Positions 51,822 to 60,855 of a stretch of 64,000 nucleotides of DNA are shown piece after piece (position 1 is the stretch's first letter; every line of letters starts with the position of its first letter). Source of the DNA: Tardibacter chloracetimidivorans (GTDB lineage: Bacteria; Pseudomonadota; Alphaproteobacteria; Sphingomonadales; Sphingomonadaceae); NCBI RefSeq assembly GCF_001890385.1, contig NZ_CP018221.1:979501-1043500 (forward strand), given 5' to 3'. The notes beneath the pieces were generated by a model that ran no database searches, had not been told where the DNA came from, and saw nothing but the letters and a program-made list of their open reading frames with translations. The translations under genes and the position numbers were made by a program.

Positions 51822-53089
51822 ATGCCGGCCGACTCCCGTTCCGCCCTCATCTGTGCGCGCTGCTCCTTCAGGTGCCAGGGCATTTCCTCGAACACATCCT
51901 CGAACATGGTATCGAACGGCTGATGGAGGCCGATGCCCAGGACACCGTTCTTCTCGGCCTCCTTGGCGGCCGCCTTCACCTGCTCCGCCAGTTCCCGATC
52001 CATTTCGGCGTGCCGTTCCTCATCCCATACGCCAAGGCCGATCAAATGCTGCTTCAGGCGGATGATCGGGTCGCCCAGCGGCCATGCCGACCGCTCTTCG
52101 GCCGAACGATACTGGGCGGGATCGTCGCTCGTCGAATGACCTTCGGCGCGATAGGTGAAATGCTCGATCAGCGTCGGTCCGTGGTTGGTTCGCGCCCGCT
52201 CCGCCGCCCAATCCGTCGCCGCATAGACGGCGAGCGGATCATTGCCGTCCACCCTGAGCCCCGCCATGCCATAGCCCAGCGCCCGCGCCGCGAAAGTCGT
52301 TTCGTCGCCGCCCGCAAAGCCCGCAAAGGATGAGATCGCCCATTGATTGTTGACCACGTTCACGATCACCGGCGCGCGATAGACGGTCGCAAAGGTCATC
52401 GCGGCGTGGAAATCCCCTTCGGCGGTAGATCCCTCCCCGCACCACGTGGCCGCGATCCGCGTGTCGCCTTGGGCCGCCGACGCAAGCGCCCAGCCCACAG
52501 CCTGCGGCATCTGTGTCGCCAGATTGCCCGAAATGGAGAAAAAGCCAGCCTCCTTCGCCGAATACAGGACCGGAAGCTGGCGTCCTTTCAGCCTGTCCGC
52601 CTTGTTCGAATAGATCTGGTTCATCATGTCGACGAGTGGCCAGCCCCGCACGATCAGCAAACCCTGCTGGCGGTAGGAAGGAAAGCACATGTCGTCGCGG
52701 TCCAGCGCCTCGGCTGCGGCAACCGCCACCGCCTCCTCGCCTGTCGACTTCATATAGAAGCTGGTCTTGCCCTGACGCTGGGCGCGGTACATGCGTTCGT
52801 CAAAAGCACGGGTAAGCGCCATGTTGCGGAGCATTGCGACAAGGCGCTCCGGCTCCAGGCGGGGGTTCCACGGGCCGGTGGCCCTACCCTCCCCGTCCAG
52901 AACGCGGATCAAGCCATATGGCATTTCCCGCATGGTGGCAGCGGGCGCGTCCACGGCGGGACGATCGAGCGCGCCGGCGGCCGGAATCTCCATGTGACTA
53001 TAGTCGACGGGATCCCCGGGACGGAAAGGCGGCTCCGGGACGTGAAGCCTGAGCGGGGGCAGGTTCGTGCGTCTGTCCGTGTCGCTCAT
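51818..53089 (-). CDS. Branched-chain keto acid dehydrogenase E1 alpha
   Basis: A 423-residue E1 alpha. TPP-binding motif: ATWCGEGSTAEGDFHAAMTF to VIVNVVNNQWAISS (GDG...NN form). The phosphorylation-loop-like segment is YRAEGHSTSDDPAQYRSAEE, with the His and Ser typical of BCKDH. The substrate region has RTYRQQ-like PSYRQQGLLIVRGWPL. The ATG at 53089 with GAAGAGGG upstream is preferred over a longer frame. First gene of the E1a-E1b-E2 operon, used in valine, leucine and isoleucine breakdown. Confidence 0.92.
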   Translation of the reverse strand: MSDTDRRTNLPPLRLHVPEPPFRPGDPVDYSHMEIPAAGALDRPAVDAPAATMREMPYGLIRVLDGEGRATGPWNPRLEPERLVAMLRNMALTRAFDERMYRAQRQGKTSFYMKSTGEEAVAVAAAEALDRDDMCFPSYRQQGLLIVRGWPLVDMMNQIYSNKADRLKGRQLPVLYSAKEAGFFSISGNLATQMPQAVGWALASAAQGDTRIAATWCGEGSTAEGDFHAAMTFATVYRAPVIVNVVNNQWAISSFAGFAGGDETTFAARALGYGMAGLRVDGNDPLAVYAATDWAAERARTNHGPTLIEHFTYRAEGHSTSDDPAQYRSAEERSAWPLGDPIIRLKQHLIGLGVWDEERHAEMDRELAEQVKAAAKEAEKNGVLGIGLHQPFDTMFEDVFEEMPWHLKEQRAQMRAERESAGI

Positions 53090-53218
53090 TAGCCCTCTTC
53101 CACTTGCCGGTCCTGACCCTACAGGTCTGGCAACCGCAGCGATGATGTTCAAGGCCTTTATAACATTATTTCACGAATGTACCAGATCGGTTTTAAGATG
53201 CCGGCCGCCAACCGCGGC

Positions 53219-53992
53219 TCAGGCTTCGCTCCAAGGCATCACATAGCGCTGCCCCTGATGGTGGCCGATCAAGGCCTCCACCCCATAGACGGCGCGCAGC
53301 GTCTCCTCCGTCAGCACCTCGGCCGAGCCGCCATCCGCGGCGAGACGACCCTCAGACAACAGCAACAGCCGGTCGCAAAAGCGGGAGGCCATCCCCAGGT
53401 CATGCATGACCACCATCACCAGCCTGCCCTCGCCCGCCAGCCTGCGGAGCAGCGCCATGGTCTGCAACTGATGTCCGGGGTCGAGCGCGGCGAGCGGTTC
53501 GTCGATGATGAGCACCGGCGCTTCGACGCTCAAGGCGCGGGCAAGAAGCACCCTCGCCCTTTCCCCGCCCGAAAGCTCGGTCGCGACCCGTCCGGTCAGA
53601 TGCAGCACATCGGCGGCGGCCATGGCCCGGTGCACCGCCTCCCGGTCCGCCTCGTCCAGCCGTGAAAAGGGCGCGAGATGCGGCAATCGTCCCAGCGCGA
53701 CCAGCCTTTCGACGCTGAGCGGCCAATGCACATCCTGACCCTGCGGCAGATAGGAAAGCAGCCGGGCGCGTTCCCCCGCCGTCATCTGCGCGGCGGGACG
53801 ACCATCGATAAGAACCCGGCCGCGATCCGCGCCCAGCAGGCACATGAGCGCTTTCAGCAAGGTGGTCTTGCCCGCACCGTTCGGACCGATGACTCCCGTC
53901 AGCACGCCCGGCGCAAGCGTGCAATCCACGCCATGCAGGATCGGACGCCCGCCGATCGAGACGTGCAGTTGCTGGGCCGCCAGAGTCACCAC
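53219..53992 (-). CDS. ABC transporter ATPase, iron-siderophore/cobalamin type
   Basis: A 257-residue ATPase. Walker A GPNGAGKTTLLKALMCLLGA, Q loop LLSYLPQGQDVHWPLSV, signature ATELSGGERARVLLARAL, Walker B VLIIDEPLAALDPGHQLQTM, H loop VVMHDLGMASRFCDRLLLL. The GTG at 53992 is preferred, overlapping the permease stop by seven bases; a far longer frame covers the permease antisense and is not real. FecE/BtuD/HmuV family; substrate unresolved. Confidence 0.9.
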   Translation of the reverse strand: MVTLAAQQLHVSIGGRPILHGVDCTLAPGVLTGVIGPNGAGKTTLLKALMCLLGADRGRVLIDGRPAAQMTAGERARLLSYLPQGQDVHWPLSVERLVALGRLPHLAPFSRLDEADREAVHRAMAAADVLHLTGRVATELSGGERARVLLARALSVEAPVLIIDEPLAALDPGHQLQTMALLRRLAGEGRLVMVVMHDLGMASRFCDRLLLLSEGRLAADGGSAEVLTEETLRAVYGVEALIGHHQGQRYVMPWSEA

Positions 53993-54984
53993 AGCCGTCG
54001 CTCGCGCATCAGATGATAGAGAAACACCGGCACTCCGACAAAGGCGGTCACCACGCCCAGCCGCAACTCGTTTGCGGTTGGCACGAGGCGCACCAGAATA
54101 TCGGCGGCACACAGCAACGCCGCGCCCGCCAGTGCCGACGGCAGCAACACCGCCCCGGGGCTTCGGTCGGTGAAGGGCCTGACGATATGCGGCACGACCA
54201 GCCCGACGAAGCCGATCGCGCCCGACACCGCCACCGCCCCGCCGACGCCGATGCCAACGCCCAGCAATAGCCTGAGCCGCACCATGTCCAGCCGCATGCC
54301 GAGCGAGCGCGCGCCGTCCTCCCCCAGAGTGAGCGCGTCGAGCGCCCGCCCGTCCCACAGCAGAAGGACCGCGCCCGCCGCAATACACGGAAGCGCGATC
54401 CAGAGATGATCGAACGAACGGTTTTCCAGCGAGCCGAGCAGCCAGGTCATGATCTCCATGGCGGCAAAGGGATTGGGCGCAAGGTTGAGCGCCAGCGAGA
54501 TGCCCGCCCCCGCCAGCGTGCTGATGGCAATTCCGGCGAGGATCAGCCCAAGCGGACTCTCCGCACGCCGCGCCAGCAGCATCAGCGGGGCCAGCGCGAT
54601 GATCGCGCCCGCGACCGCCATCAGCGGCAGCAGCAGCGGATGGATGAGGGCAAGGCCGAAGTAAAAGGCGATCACCGCGCCGAGCGCAGCCATGTTCGAC
54701 GCGCCAAGCACCGACGGCTCCGCCAGCGGATTGCGCAGATAGCCCTGCATGGCCGCACCGCCGAGGCCAAGCACACCGCCGACGAGCAGCGCGAGCAGCG
54801 CCCTCGGCAGGCGCAGATCGACCACGATCGCCCGCTCTATGGGATCGCCGCCGCCCAGAAGCACGTCGACCACCTGCGCGGTGGAAAGCGGGGCGGGACC
54901 GATGGTCAGCGAGACAGCGGAAAGACCAAGCGCGCAAAGGGCGAGCGCAAACAGCAGCCAGCGGCGCGTCCCCGCCTCCGTCAT
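53986..54984 (-). CDS. FecCD/BtuC-family permease
   Basis: A 332-residue membrane protein with about ten hydrophobic helices. Family marks: LRLPRALLALLVGGVLGLGG, AAMQGYLRNPLAEPSVLGAS and the C-terminal AVSGAIGFVGLVVPHIVRPF followed by the coupling-helix region. Forms the importer channel for iron-siderophore, haem or B12 together with the ATPase at 53219 and the binding protein at 55111. The ATG at 54984 has GAGGGGGA upstream. Confidence 0.92.
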   Translation of the reverse strand: MTEAGTRRWLLFALALCALGLSAVSLTIGPAPLSTAQVVDVLLGGGDPIERAIVVDLRLPRALLALLVGGVLGLGGAAMQGYLRNPLAEPSVLGASNMAALGAVIAFYFGLALIHPLLLPLMAVAGAIIALAPLMLLARRAESPLGLILAGIAISTLAGAGISLALNLAPNPFAAMEIMTWLLGSLENRSFDHLWIALPCIAAGAVLLLWDGRALDALTLGEDGARSLGMRLDMVRLRLLLGVGIGVGGAVAVSGAIGFVGLVVPHIVRPFTDRSPGAVLLPSALAGAALLCAADILVRLVPTANELRLGVVTAFVGVPVFLYHLMRERRLW

Positions 54985-55110
54985 TCCCCCTCGCGCAACG
55001 GTTCCAGTCACGGTAAGACCCCGCTTCATCGGCGCTGCGGGAACACAGGGCCGAGCGCCGCCCGGCGGCATCCGTAACCGCAACCGATCCTGTTGGAAAC
55101 CCGCTGCCGA

Positions 55111-55950
55111 ATGCCCAGACTGGTTCGCCTGACGGTTCTCGCCATTGCAATGGCCTGCTCTGTCACGGCCGCCGCACAGCCGCGGCGCATCGTGTCGATG
55201 AACATGTGCGCGGATCAACTGCTGATCGAGCTTGCCGATCACAGCCAGATTGCGGCGCTCACGGAATTGTCGCGCGATCCGGTCCTGTCATTCCACGCCG
55301 ATCGGGCACAATCCTACCCCGTCGCCGGCGGCAGCGCGGAAGAAGTGCTGATGCTGCGTCCCGACCTTGTCGTCTCACCTCCCTTTCAGCGCAAAGAAGC
55401 GCTTTCATTGCTGAACGGACGGAGCGTGAAGATCGTCACTGTCGGCTTTGCCGACAGCCTTGAGGCGATCTACGCCGACATCAGAAGGCTTGCCGGAGCC
55501 ATAGGCCATCCGGCGCGCGGAGAAGCGATGATCCGGCGGATGGAGGCCGACCTCGAAAGGCTTTCACAGGACAGGCCCGGCAAAGGCCGTATCGCCGCCT
55601 ATTACCAGCGACGGGGCTATCTGACCGGCACCGGCACGCTGATCGACGAGATCATGGAACGGGCGGGCCTTGTGAACCTGGCGGAACGACTCGGCCGGCC
55701 CGCGCTATCCCGGCTATCGCTGGAGGAAATGGCGCGGAGCCGCCCCGATTTCCTGCTCATGGAATCCGCGACCCGCCGCGTGAACGACCGGGGCAGCGAG
55801 ATGCTGCATCATCCGGCGCTTGACCATGTGGTGCCGCCCGAACGCAGGCTCTACCTTCCACAGGCGATCGCAGTCTGCGGCGGCGCCAGCTATCCGCTGG
55901 CAGTGGCGATGCTCGCCGATCAGATCCGCAGGTCCGACGCAGGGAAATAG
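55111..55950 (+). CDS. Periplasmic binding protein of the FecCD/BtuC-type importer
   Basis: A 279-residue protein with signal peptide (VRLTVLAIAMACSVTAAAQP). TroA-fold: RRIVSMNMCADQLLIELADH, VLMLRPDLVVSPPFQRKEAL, GYLTGTGTLIDEIMERAGLV and RSRPDFLLMESATRR. It is divergent from the permease/ATPase genes. The MNMCADQ segment is typical of B12- or siderophore-type binding proteins, but the substrate is not fixed. No clear cobalamin riboswitch was seen in the shared promoter. Confidence 0.88.
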   Translation: MPRLVRLTVLAIAMACSVTAAAQPRRIVSMNMCADQLLIELADHSQIAALTELSRDPVLSFHADRAQSYPVAGGSAEEVLMLRPDLVVSPPFQRKEALSLLNGRSVKIVTVGFADSLEAIYADIRRLAGAIGHPARGEAMIRRMEADLERLSQDRPGKGRIAAYYQRRGYLTGTGTLIDEIMERAGLVNLAERLGRPALSRLSLEEMARSRPDFLLMESATRRVNDRGSEMLHHPALDHVVPPERRLYLPQAIAVCGGASYPLAVAMLADQIRRSDAGK

Positions 55951-55983
55951 GCTGGCCGGTCGAACCCCGGCGTTGCGATTGCG

Positions 55984-56745
55984 TCAGATATAGGGGCGCG
56001 GCAGTTCACGGGAAAAATCGGGACCGGCGAGCGCTTCGGCCTTCTCCATATCGAGAAAGGTGATCTGGTTCGGCTGCCAGTCGAGGATGCGCCGCTTCCT
56101 GAGCGACTGCAGCGTCTTGTTGGTGTGAACCAGCGAAATGCCGAGCGAGTCGGCGAGCTGCGATTGCGTCACGGGGATTTCAAGCGTGTTCTTCCGTGAA
56201 AGGCCCGTCTGCTGTCCGCGATGGAACAGATAGAGCGCAAAGTGGACGATGCGCTCGTCCGCCTTGCGTCTTCCCAGAGCAAGAAGATGCCCGTCCAGCG
56301 CTTCTTCCTCCTTGGCCCCCAGCCAGGTCATGTCGAAACCCAGTTCCGGATGGACGCGAAAAATCTCATAGAGCTTGCCGCGCGGCAGCACGCATAGCGT
56401 CACAGGAGTGAGCGCTTCCACACCGTGGCCGAGCGGTTCCGCCATCGCGCCCTGCAACCCGACCAGGTCGCCCGGAAACAGATAGTTGACGATCTGCCGC
56501 CTGCCGTCTTCCAGCTCCTTGAAGCGAAACGCTATGCCCCGGAGCAGGGTGTAGAGATGCGGGCTGATGGACCCCTGCACCAGAATATCGCCGCCTCGCT
56601 CCAGGTGCAGTTCGCCGCTCTTGAGCGACCAGGTGAATTCAAGCTGCTCGTCCGACAGGGGCCGCAGCCCCTCGCACTCGCGCAGCGGACACTGAAAGCA
56701 GGGTGTCTGCGTCAGCTTGTCGCTCTGGCTGATTTTTCCGGTCAC
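55984..56745 (-). CDS. Crp/Fnr-family regulator
   Basis: A 253-residue regulator. A cysteine group sits at the start (TPCFQCPLRECEGLRPLSDE), like the FNR-type cluster region but with three Cys. Cyclic-nucleotide-type beta barrel: LERGGDILVQGSISPHLYTL and QIVNYLFPGDLVGLQGAMAE. C-terminal helix-turn-helix: PVTQSQLADSLGISLVHTNK, TLQSLRKRRILDWQ. The GTG at 56745 starts the typical protein; the longer frame is antisense to the receiver gene. Many sphingomonads have this type near stress genes. Confidence 0.88.
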   Translation of the reverse strand: MTGKISQSDKLTQTPCFQCPLRECEGLRPLSDEQLEFTWSLKSGELHLERGGDILVQGSISPHLYTLLRGIAFRFKELEDGRRQIVNYLFPGDLVGLQGAMAEPLGHGVEALTPVTLCVLPRGKLYEIFRVHPELGFDMTWLGAKEEEALDGHLLALGRRKADERIVHFALYLFHRGQQTGLSRKNTLEIPVTQSQLADSLGISLVHTNKTLQSLRKRRILDWQPNQITFLDMEKAEALAGPDFSRELPRPYI

Positions 56746-56824
56746 CCGACGCCGCCTGTGTGAAAGTTTAATGCGGTGCTTCGCGCGCGCCGGTAGACAG
56801 GTCAAGCACGTTAAGGGGATTGCG

Positions 56825-57220
56825 TTGAGTAATTTGAAGGCGCCGGACCTGTCCGGCAAGAGCATCCTCTTGATCGAGGACAATATTCTGATCGCAATGG
56901 AAGTTGAGACCGCGCTGGAAGAGGCGGGGGCGGAAGTGCATCTGTGCACCACCATTGGAGCGGGCATCTCGGCAATTCGGGAGAGGCCGGTGGACTTTCT
57001 GCTGACCGACCATATGCTCACCGACGCCGACAGCAAATGCGCCATCGCCGCCGCAATCGCGCATGGCGTGCCCTATGCCGTGCTGACCGGCTATGACTTT
57101 GCCCCGGACGATCCGTCGGTGGCGGGGGCCAAAATCTTCGCCAAGCCGTGCCCTGCGGACGAGATCGTCGCCTATATCGAGGCGCAGTTGGCGGGGGCGG
57201 CTTCGCAGCGGAGCGAATAG
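56825..57220 (+). CDS. Single-domain response regulator next to phyR
   Basis: A 131-residue receiver without output domain. The acidic pair is in SILLIEDNILIAMEVETALE, the phosphoacceptor Asp in VDFLLTDHMLTDADSKCAIA, the Thr in PYAVLTGYDFAPDD and Lys in AKIFAKPCPADEI. The VLTGYD stretch resembles the FAT GUY signature of alphaproteobacterial general-stress regulators such as SdrG. TTG start with AAGGGG upstream. Its place beside phyR suggests it modulates that phosphorelay; this is inference. Confidence 0.78.
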   Translation: MSNLKAPDLSGKSILLIEDNILIAMEVETALEEAGAEVHLCTTIGAGISAIRERPVDFLLTDHMLTDADSKCAIAAAIAHGVPYAVLTGYDFAPDDPSVAGAKIFAKPCPADEIVAYIEAQLAGAASQRSE

Positions 57221-57261
57221 GGTCTATCATCCGAAAAATTAACCAGCCCGTCATGGAGCTT

Positions 57262-57286
57262 GGAACTCCATGTCCGGCTGTGCGTA
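57262..57286 (+). promoter_or_regulatory. EcfG-type promoter of phyR
   Basis: GGAAC (57262-57266), 16-bp spacer, CGTA (57283-57286), 31 bases before the phyR ATG. It is one base off the GGAAC-N16-CGTT consensus of alphaproteobacterial EcfG promoters and placed correctly. Suggests that phyR is transcribed by EcfG. Confidence 0.65.
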
Positions 57287-57317
57287 GTCGCAGTGGGATT
57301 TCGGAGCGGAAACAATA

Positions 57318-58118
57318 ATGACGACTTCACAGCAAGTGGCCAAAAGCCTTCCCTATCTTCGTCGCTATGCGCGTGCGCTGACGGGCAGCCAGACATCCGG
57401 TGACAATTTCGTGAAGGCGACGCTGGAAGCGATCATCGCGGAGCCTGAGATGCTGGAGGCCGATCCACGGCCGCGAGTCGCCCTCTACAAGGCGTTTCAA
57501 CGCATTTACGACAGCGCCCATATCGAAGTGGAAGGCGATGGCGAAGGCGACAATCTGGAGCGCGCCGCCCAGCGCCGGCTGAGCACGATCGCACCGGCCT
57601 GCCGCCAGGCGATGCTGCTCACGACGCTTGAGGGCTTTTCGCCTGACGAAGCGGGCGCGATCATGTCGCGCAGCGAGGATGAACTGGCGGAACTGGTCGA
57701 TGAGGCGGTGGCCGAGATTGAACGGCAGACGGCGACGACCGTCCTTATCATCGAGGATGAACCGCTGATCTCGATGCAGCTGGAGCAGCTTGTGACCCAG
57801 CTTGGGCATCAGGTCAGCGGAACGGCCGCCACGCACAAGGAAGCCTTGGCGGCCGTCGCCGAAGCACGGCCCGGCATTGTGCTTGCGGACATTCAGCTGG
57901 GTGACGGAAGTTCGGGAATCGACGCGGTTTACGACATTCTGGAGCAATTCTCGGTGCCGGTGATCTTCGTCACGGCCTTCCCCGAACGCCTGCTCACGGG
58001 CGAGCGGCCGGAGCCGACCTATCTGATCACCAAGCCTTTCCAGGAAGAGACCGTGCGCGCGGCGATCAGCCAGGCGTTGTTCCTGGGCACGACGGAAAGT
58101 CGCAAGATCGCAGCCTGA
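57318..58118 (+). CDS. phyR: PhyR anti-anti-sigma response regulator
   Basis: A 266-residue regulator with a sigma-like N-terminal domain (about residues 5-130: SLPYLRRYARALTGSQTSGD, RRLSTIAPACRQAMLLTTLE, SPDEAGAIMSRSEDELAELV) and a C-terminal receiver (TVLIIEDEPLISMQLEQLVT, phospho-Asp in GIVLADIQLGDGSSGI, FVTAFPERLL, LITKPFQEETVRAAI). Phosphorylated PhyR binds NepR and frees EcfG. The kinase at 58138 and nepR-ecfG at 60011 complete the system. Confidence 0.95.
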   Translation: MTTSQQVAKSLPYLRRYARALTGSQTSGDNFVKATLEAIIAEPEMLEADPRPRVALYKAFQRIYDSAHIEVEGDGEGDNLERAAQRRLSTIAPACRQAMLLTTLEGFSPDEAGAIMSRSEDELAELVDEAVAEIERQTATTVLIIEDEPLISMQLEQLVTQLGHQVSGTAATHKEALAAVAEARPGIVLADIQLGDGSSGIDAVYDILEQFSVPVIFVTAFPERLLTGERPEPTYLITKPFQEETVRAAISQALFLGTTESRKIAA

Positions 58119-58137
58119 TGCCCGAGGGGAGCGGCGC

Positions 58138-59943
58138 TCAGCGCTCTGCCGCTCCCTTCTGCTTGTCCAGCGGGATCACGAATTCGCAAACCGCGCCGGT
58201 CGGCGGGAAGCTGAGCTTCACATCGGCCTTCAGCTGGCGCGCCATCAGCTTTTCCACCAGCATGCTGCCGAAACCCTGCTTGCGATCTTCCACGATTGCC
58301 GGCCCGCCGCTTTCCGCCCAGCGAAGGTGAAGACGATTTTCCCGGTCGAAGTGCCAGTTGAGAAACACCTGGCCCGTGATTGTGGAAAGCGCCCCATATT
58401 TGGAGGCATTGGTCGCGAGTTCGTGCAGGCTGAGGCCAAGCGACAGCGCCTTGGTGGGCTCGAAGCGCACGGGCGGTCCTTCAATGACGATCTGCCCTTT
58501 CACACCCATAAAGGGGGCAAGCTCCGCCTCGGCGATGTCGCGTAGCTCCGTATCTCCCCAGTCGGAGGAGGTGAGCAGGTCGTGCGTCGCCGACAGCGCG
58601 CGCAGGCGTCCGTTGAGCGCGGCATAATAGCTCGCGACATCGGTCGCCCCTTCCCGCGACAGAGCCGCAAGGCTGTTCACCGTGGCCAGCGTGTTCTTTA
58701 CGCGATGGTTCAGCTCGCGAAGCAGGATGGTGCGCATTTCCACCTGCTCCGTCTCCCGGTCCAGCGCCTCGCGGGTCGCCGCGGCGGCGCGCATCGCAAA
58801 CCACATGATCCCTGCAAGAAGACAGGAAACCACAACCGCGGTGCCGATCAGGAAATAGATGAGCAGCCTTTGCGGCAGGTCGCGATATTCCCAGGCAGAA
58901 ACCGGAGCCACGACCAGTTCCCATCTGCGGCCGGAGACCACAAGGGTGGTTCGGTTGCCTTCATCGACGCTGCGCGCCGACCACATTTCCGGCCGGGAAT
59001 CATAAAGGAGCCGCCGCCTGCCACCCGTGATGTCATAAAGTTCCAGGTCCAGCTTTTGCGCCTGGTCGGCGGGTATCGAGGTGCGGATAAGATCCTCGGC
59101 CCGGAAGACGCCGAAAATAAAACCCTTGAAGCTCCTTCTCGACGGCGCCTCCCTACGCGCTGAGGAGATCGCATCATGCACCGGCGCATAGACGAGAAAG
59201 CCTGTGGGGTCCGTCTCCCAGCCTTCCTGCCGAAGGACGGTCGGCGCGGTCGCCCGGGGCGCTCCAGCATCGAACGCACGAACCATCGCCGCGCGCCGCG
59301 CCGAATCGCTATAGGCGTTAAACCCAATGGCGGAATGGTTCACCGGGTTTTGCGGCTCCAGGTAAAGCACGGGATATATCTGCTTTTCACTGGTGACCGG
59401 CCAGGTAAAGAAATCGTCGTCTCCTTCCGATCTCATCATGGTTTCCAGCTCGTGGAGCCGATCACGGCCGACAGGCGCGGTCCACCCCATGGCAATCATA
59501 CCGCGCGATGCGACATCCAGCTGCAGGCCCTTGAAATAGGAAGAGAAGAAATCGGCGTCGATACGCGGCACAAAGGCGAAGGCGGTTGCCGACGCTCTCA
59601 GCAGCGCCTCGGAGGCGTTCATCCGCTGTTCGATCCCCGACGCCAGCTCGACCACCTGAATCCTGAGCATCGCCCGCTCCTGCCGTTCGACGTAGCGGGT
59701 CAGCAACAGGCCGAAGCCAAGGGCGAGCAAAAGCGTCAGCGACAACACCGCCGCCGGCAGGACACGCCGATATCGAAGCAGAAAATCGCTTTGATCGGCC
59801 AGAAGGGCCTTGACGATCTTTACGGGCTTCACATTTTTTCGATAGCCCTTCGCGGCAGCCTCGCCAAGCAGCCTTGTCCATTGGCGTTCATAAACATAAG
59901 AATTGTGCGTCAGCGTTTCACGACCGTGGAACCACCGCCGCAT
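58138..59943 (-). CDS. HWE/HisKA_2 histidine kinase with CHASE sensor domain
   Basis: A 601-residue membrane kinase. Two transmembrane segments (AAVLSLTLLLALGFGLLLTR, and YFLIGTAVVVSCLLAGIMWF) frame a periplasmic CHASE domain (SSYFKGLQLDVASRGMIAMG, VLYLEPQNPVNHSAIGFNAY). The phosphoacceptor is in ILLRELNHRVKNTLATVNSL; ATPase motif LSLHELATNASKYGALS. The true start may be the GTG at 59832. It lies between phyR and nepR-ecfG, so it is the likely PhyK-type sensor for the general stress response. Confidence 0.88.
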   Translation of the reverse strand: MRRWFHGRETLTHNSYVYERQWTRLLGEAAAKGYRKNVKPVKIVKALLADQSDFLLRYRRVLPAAVLSLTLLLALGFGLLLTRYVERQERAMLRIQVVELASGIEQRMNASEALLRASATAFAFVPRIDADFFSSYFKGLQLDVASRGMIAMGWTAPVGRDRLHELETMMRSEGDDDFFTWPVTSEKQIYPVLYLEPQNPVNHSAIGFNAYSDSARRAAMVRAFDAGAPRATAPTVLRQEGWETDPTGFLVYAPVHDAISSARREAPSRRSFKGFIFGVFRAEDLIRTSIPADQAQKLDLELYDITGGRRRLLYDSRPEMWSARSVDEGNRTTLVVSGRRWELVVAPVSAWEYRDLPQRLLIYFLIGTAVVVSCLLAGIMWFAMRAAAATREALDRETEQVEMRTILLRELNHRVKNTLATVNSLAALSREGATDVASYYAALNGRLRALSATHDLLTSSDWGDTELRDIAEAELAPFMGVKGQIVIEGPPVRFEPTKALSLGLSLHELATNASKYGALSTITGQVFLNWHFDRENRLHLRWAESGGPAIVEDRKQGFGSMLVEKLMARQLKADVKLSFPPTGAVCEFVIPLDKQKGAAER

Positions 59944-59952
59944 GTCGGCGTT
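59928..59952 (+). promoter_or_regulatory. EcfG-type promoter of nepR-ecfG
   Basis: GGAAC (59928-59932), 16-bp spacer, CGTT (59949-59952): an exact match to the GGAAC-N16-CGTT EcfG consensus, 58 bases before the nepR start. It overlaps the beginning of the divergent kinase frame. Implies positive autoregulation of the sigma factor. Confidence 0.75.
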
Positions 59953-60010
59953 ATCGACGCATGAACTTGGGCATATTGGTTCCGGCCGTGATTATCCCCC
60001 GCAGGGACCA

Positions 60011-60178
60011 ATGATGAAGGATAAAGTGAAGCGGCAAACCTCATCTCCGTCAAACCCACCTTGGGCCGAAGGACTGAAGCGCATCTACAGTTCCGTGCTT
60101 GAGGAGCCGTTGCCGGATGCGTTTGAGAAATTGCTGGAAAAACTAGACAAGGCTGATGATGACAGCAGAAAAAAATGA
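60011..60178 (+). CDS. nepR: NepR anti-sigma factor
   Basis: A 55-residue anti-sigma factor that holds EcfG until phosphorylated PhyR titrates it. The conserved core is GLKRIYSSVLEEPLPDAFEK followed by LLEKLD. The ATG at 60011 (MMKDKVKRQ) is used. The end overlaps the start of ecfG by 23 bases, so the two are coupled. Confidence 0.9.
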   Translation: MMKDKVKRQTSSPSNPPWAEGLKRIYSSVLEEPLPDAFEKLLEKLDKADDDSRKK

Positions 60179-60785
60179 TGCTGAATCAACAGCTCGGTCC
60201 ACATCCGGCGCTGCGCGGGACGAATTCAAACAGGAACTGCTGACGGTCATTCCGCACCTGCGGGCCTTTGCGCGCAGCCTGACGGGACGCGCCGATCTTG
60301 CGGATGATCTTGTCCAGGAAACCCTGCTGAAGGCCTGGGCGGCGCGGGATCGCTATGCACCCGGCACGCGCATGAAATCCTGGACCTTCGTCATCCTCAG
60401 AAACAGCTATCTCACCATTTTGCGCCGCTCGCGCTTTCGTGGGGAGGTGGACGAGGAATCGATGAACCGGATGTTGTCGGCCCCGGCGGGGCAGGACCAC
60501 AGCCTCCATCTGTCCGACGTCCAGCGCGGCCTTCTGGAACTTCCTGAAAGTCAGAGAGAGGCGTTGATCCTCGTCGGCGCGGGCGGCTTTTCCTATGAGG
60601 AAGCGGCCGAGATCTGCGGCTGCGCGGTCGGCACGGTGAAGAGCCGCGTCGCGCGCGCCCGGGTGGCACTGGAAAAGATCGTCACGGAGGGCGGCTTTAC
60701 CGAAAGCACCGAGGGCGCAAATCTGAGCGATCCCCACGCCGCCATCCTCGCTTCCGTCGACCGGCTGTCCGGACCGGCCGGCTAG
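60156..60785 (+). CDS. ecfG: EcfG general stress sigma factor
   Basis: A 209-residue ECF sigma factor of the EcfG group. Region 2: LTVIPHLRAFARSLTGRADL, ADDLVQETLLKAWAARDRYA and SWTFVILRNSYLTILRRSRF. Region 4: LLELPESQREALILVGAGGF, SYEEAAEICGCAVGTVKSRV. The start may be 60156 or 60159. It is transcribed with nepR from the promoter at 59928 and drives the general stress regulon, including (by promoter match) phyR. Confidence 0.95.
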   Translation: MMTAEKNDAESTARSTSGAARDEFKQELLTVIPHLRAFARSLTGRADLADDLVQETLLKAWAARDRYAPGTRMKSWTFVILRNSYLTILRRSRFRGEVDEESMNRMLSAPAGQDHSLHLSDVQRGLLELPESQREALILVGAGGFSYEEAAEICGCAVGTVKSRVARARVALEKIVTEGGFTESTEGANLSDPHAAILASVDRLSGPAG

Positions 60786-60855
60786 CTGCGCCAACCGAGT
60801 CCGTCGGGGGTTGCCTCCGGCGGGAAAGCGCGGCATTGAGCGCCGGCAGTTGCGA

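Noticed and set aside
54985-55110. Possible cobalamin riboswitch in front of the ABC permease
   Set aside because: Some words (TTCCCGC, GATGAAGC) are reminiscent, but the B12-box order and the conserved GCCACTG core are not present.
53993-55150. A 643-residue frame joining the ABC ATPase to upstream sequence
   Set aside because: The upstream part is Arg/Gly-rich shadow of the permease gene; only the last 257 codons are the ATPase.
56746-57045. N-terminal extension of the Crp/Fnr regulator
   Set aside because: It is antisense to the single-domain response regulator and has no domain character.
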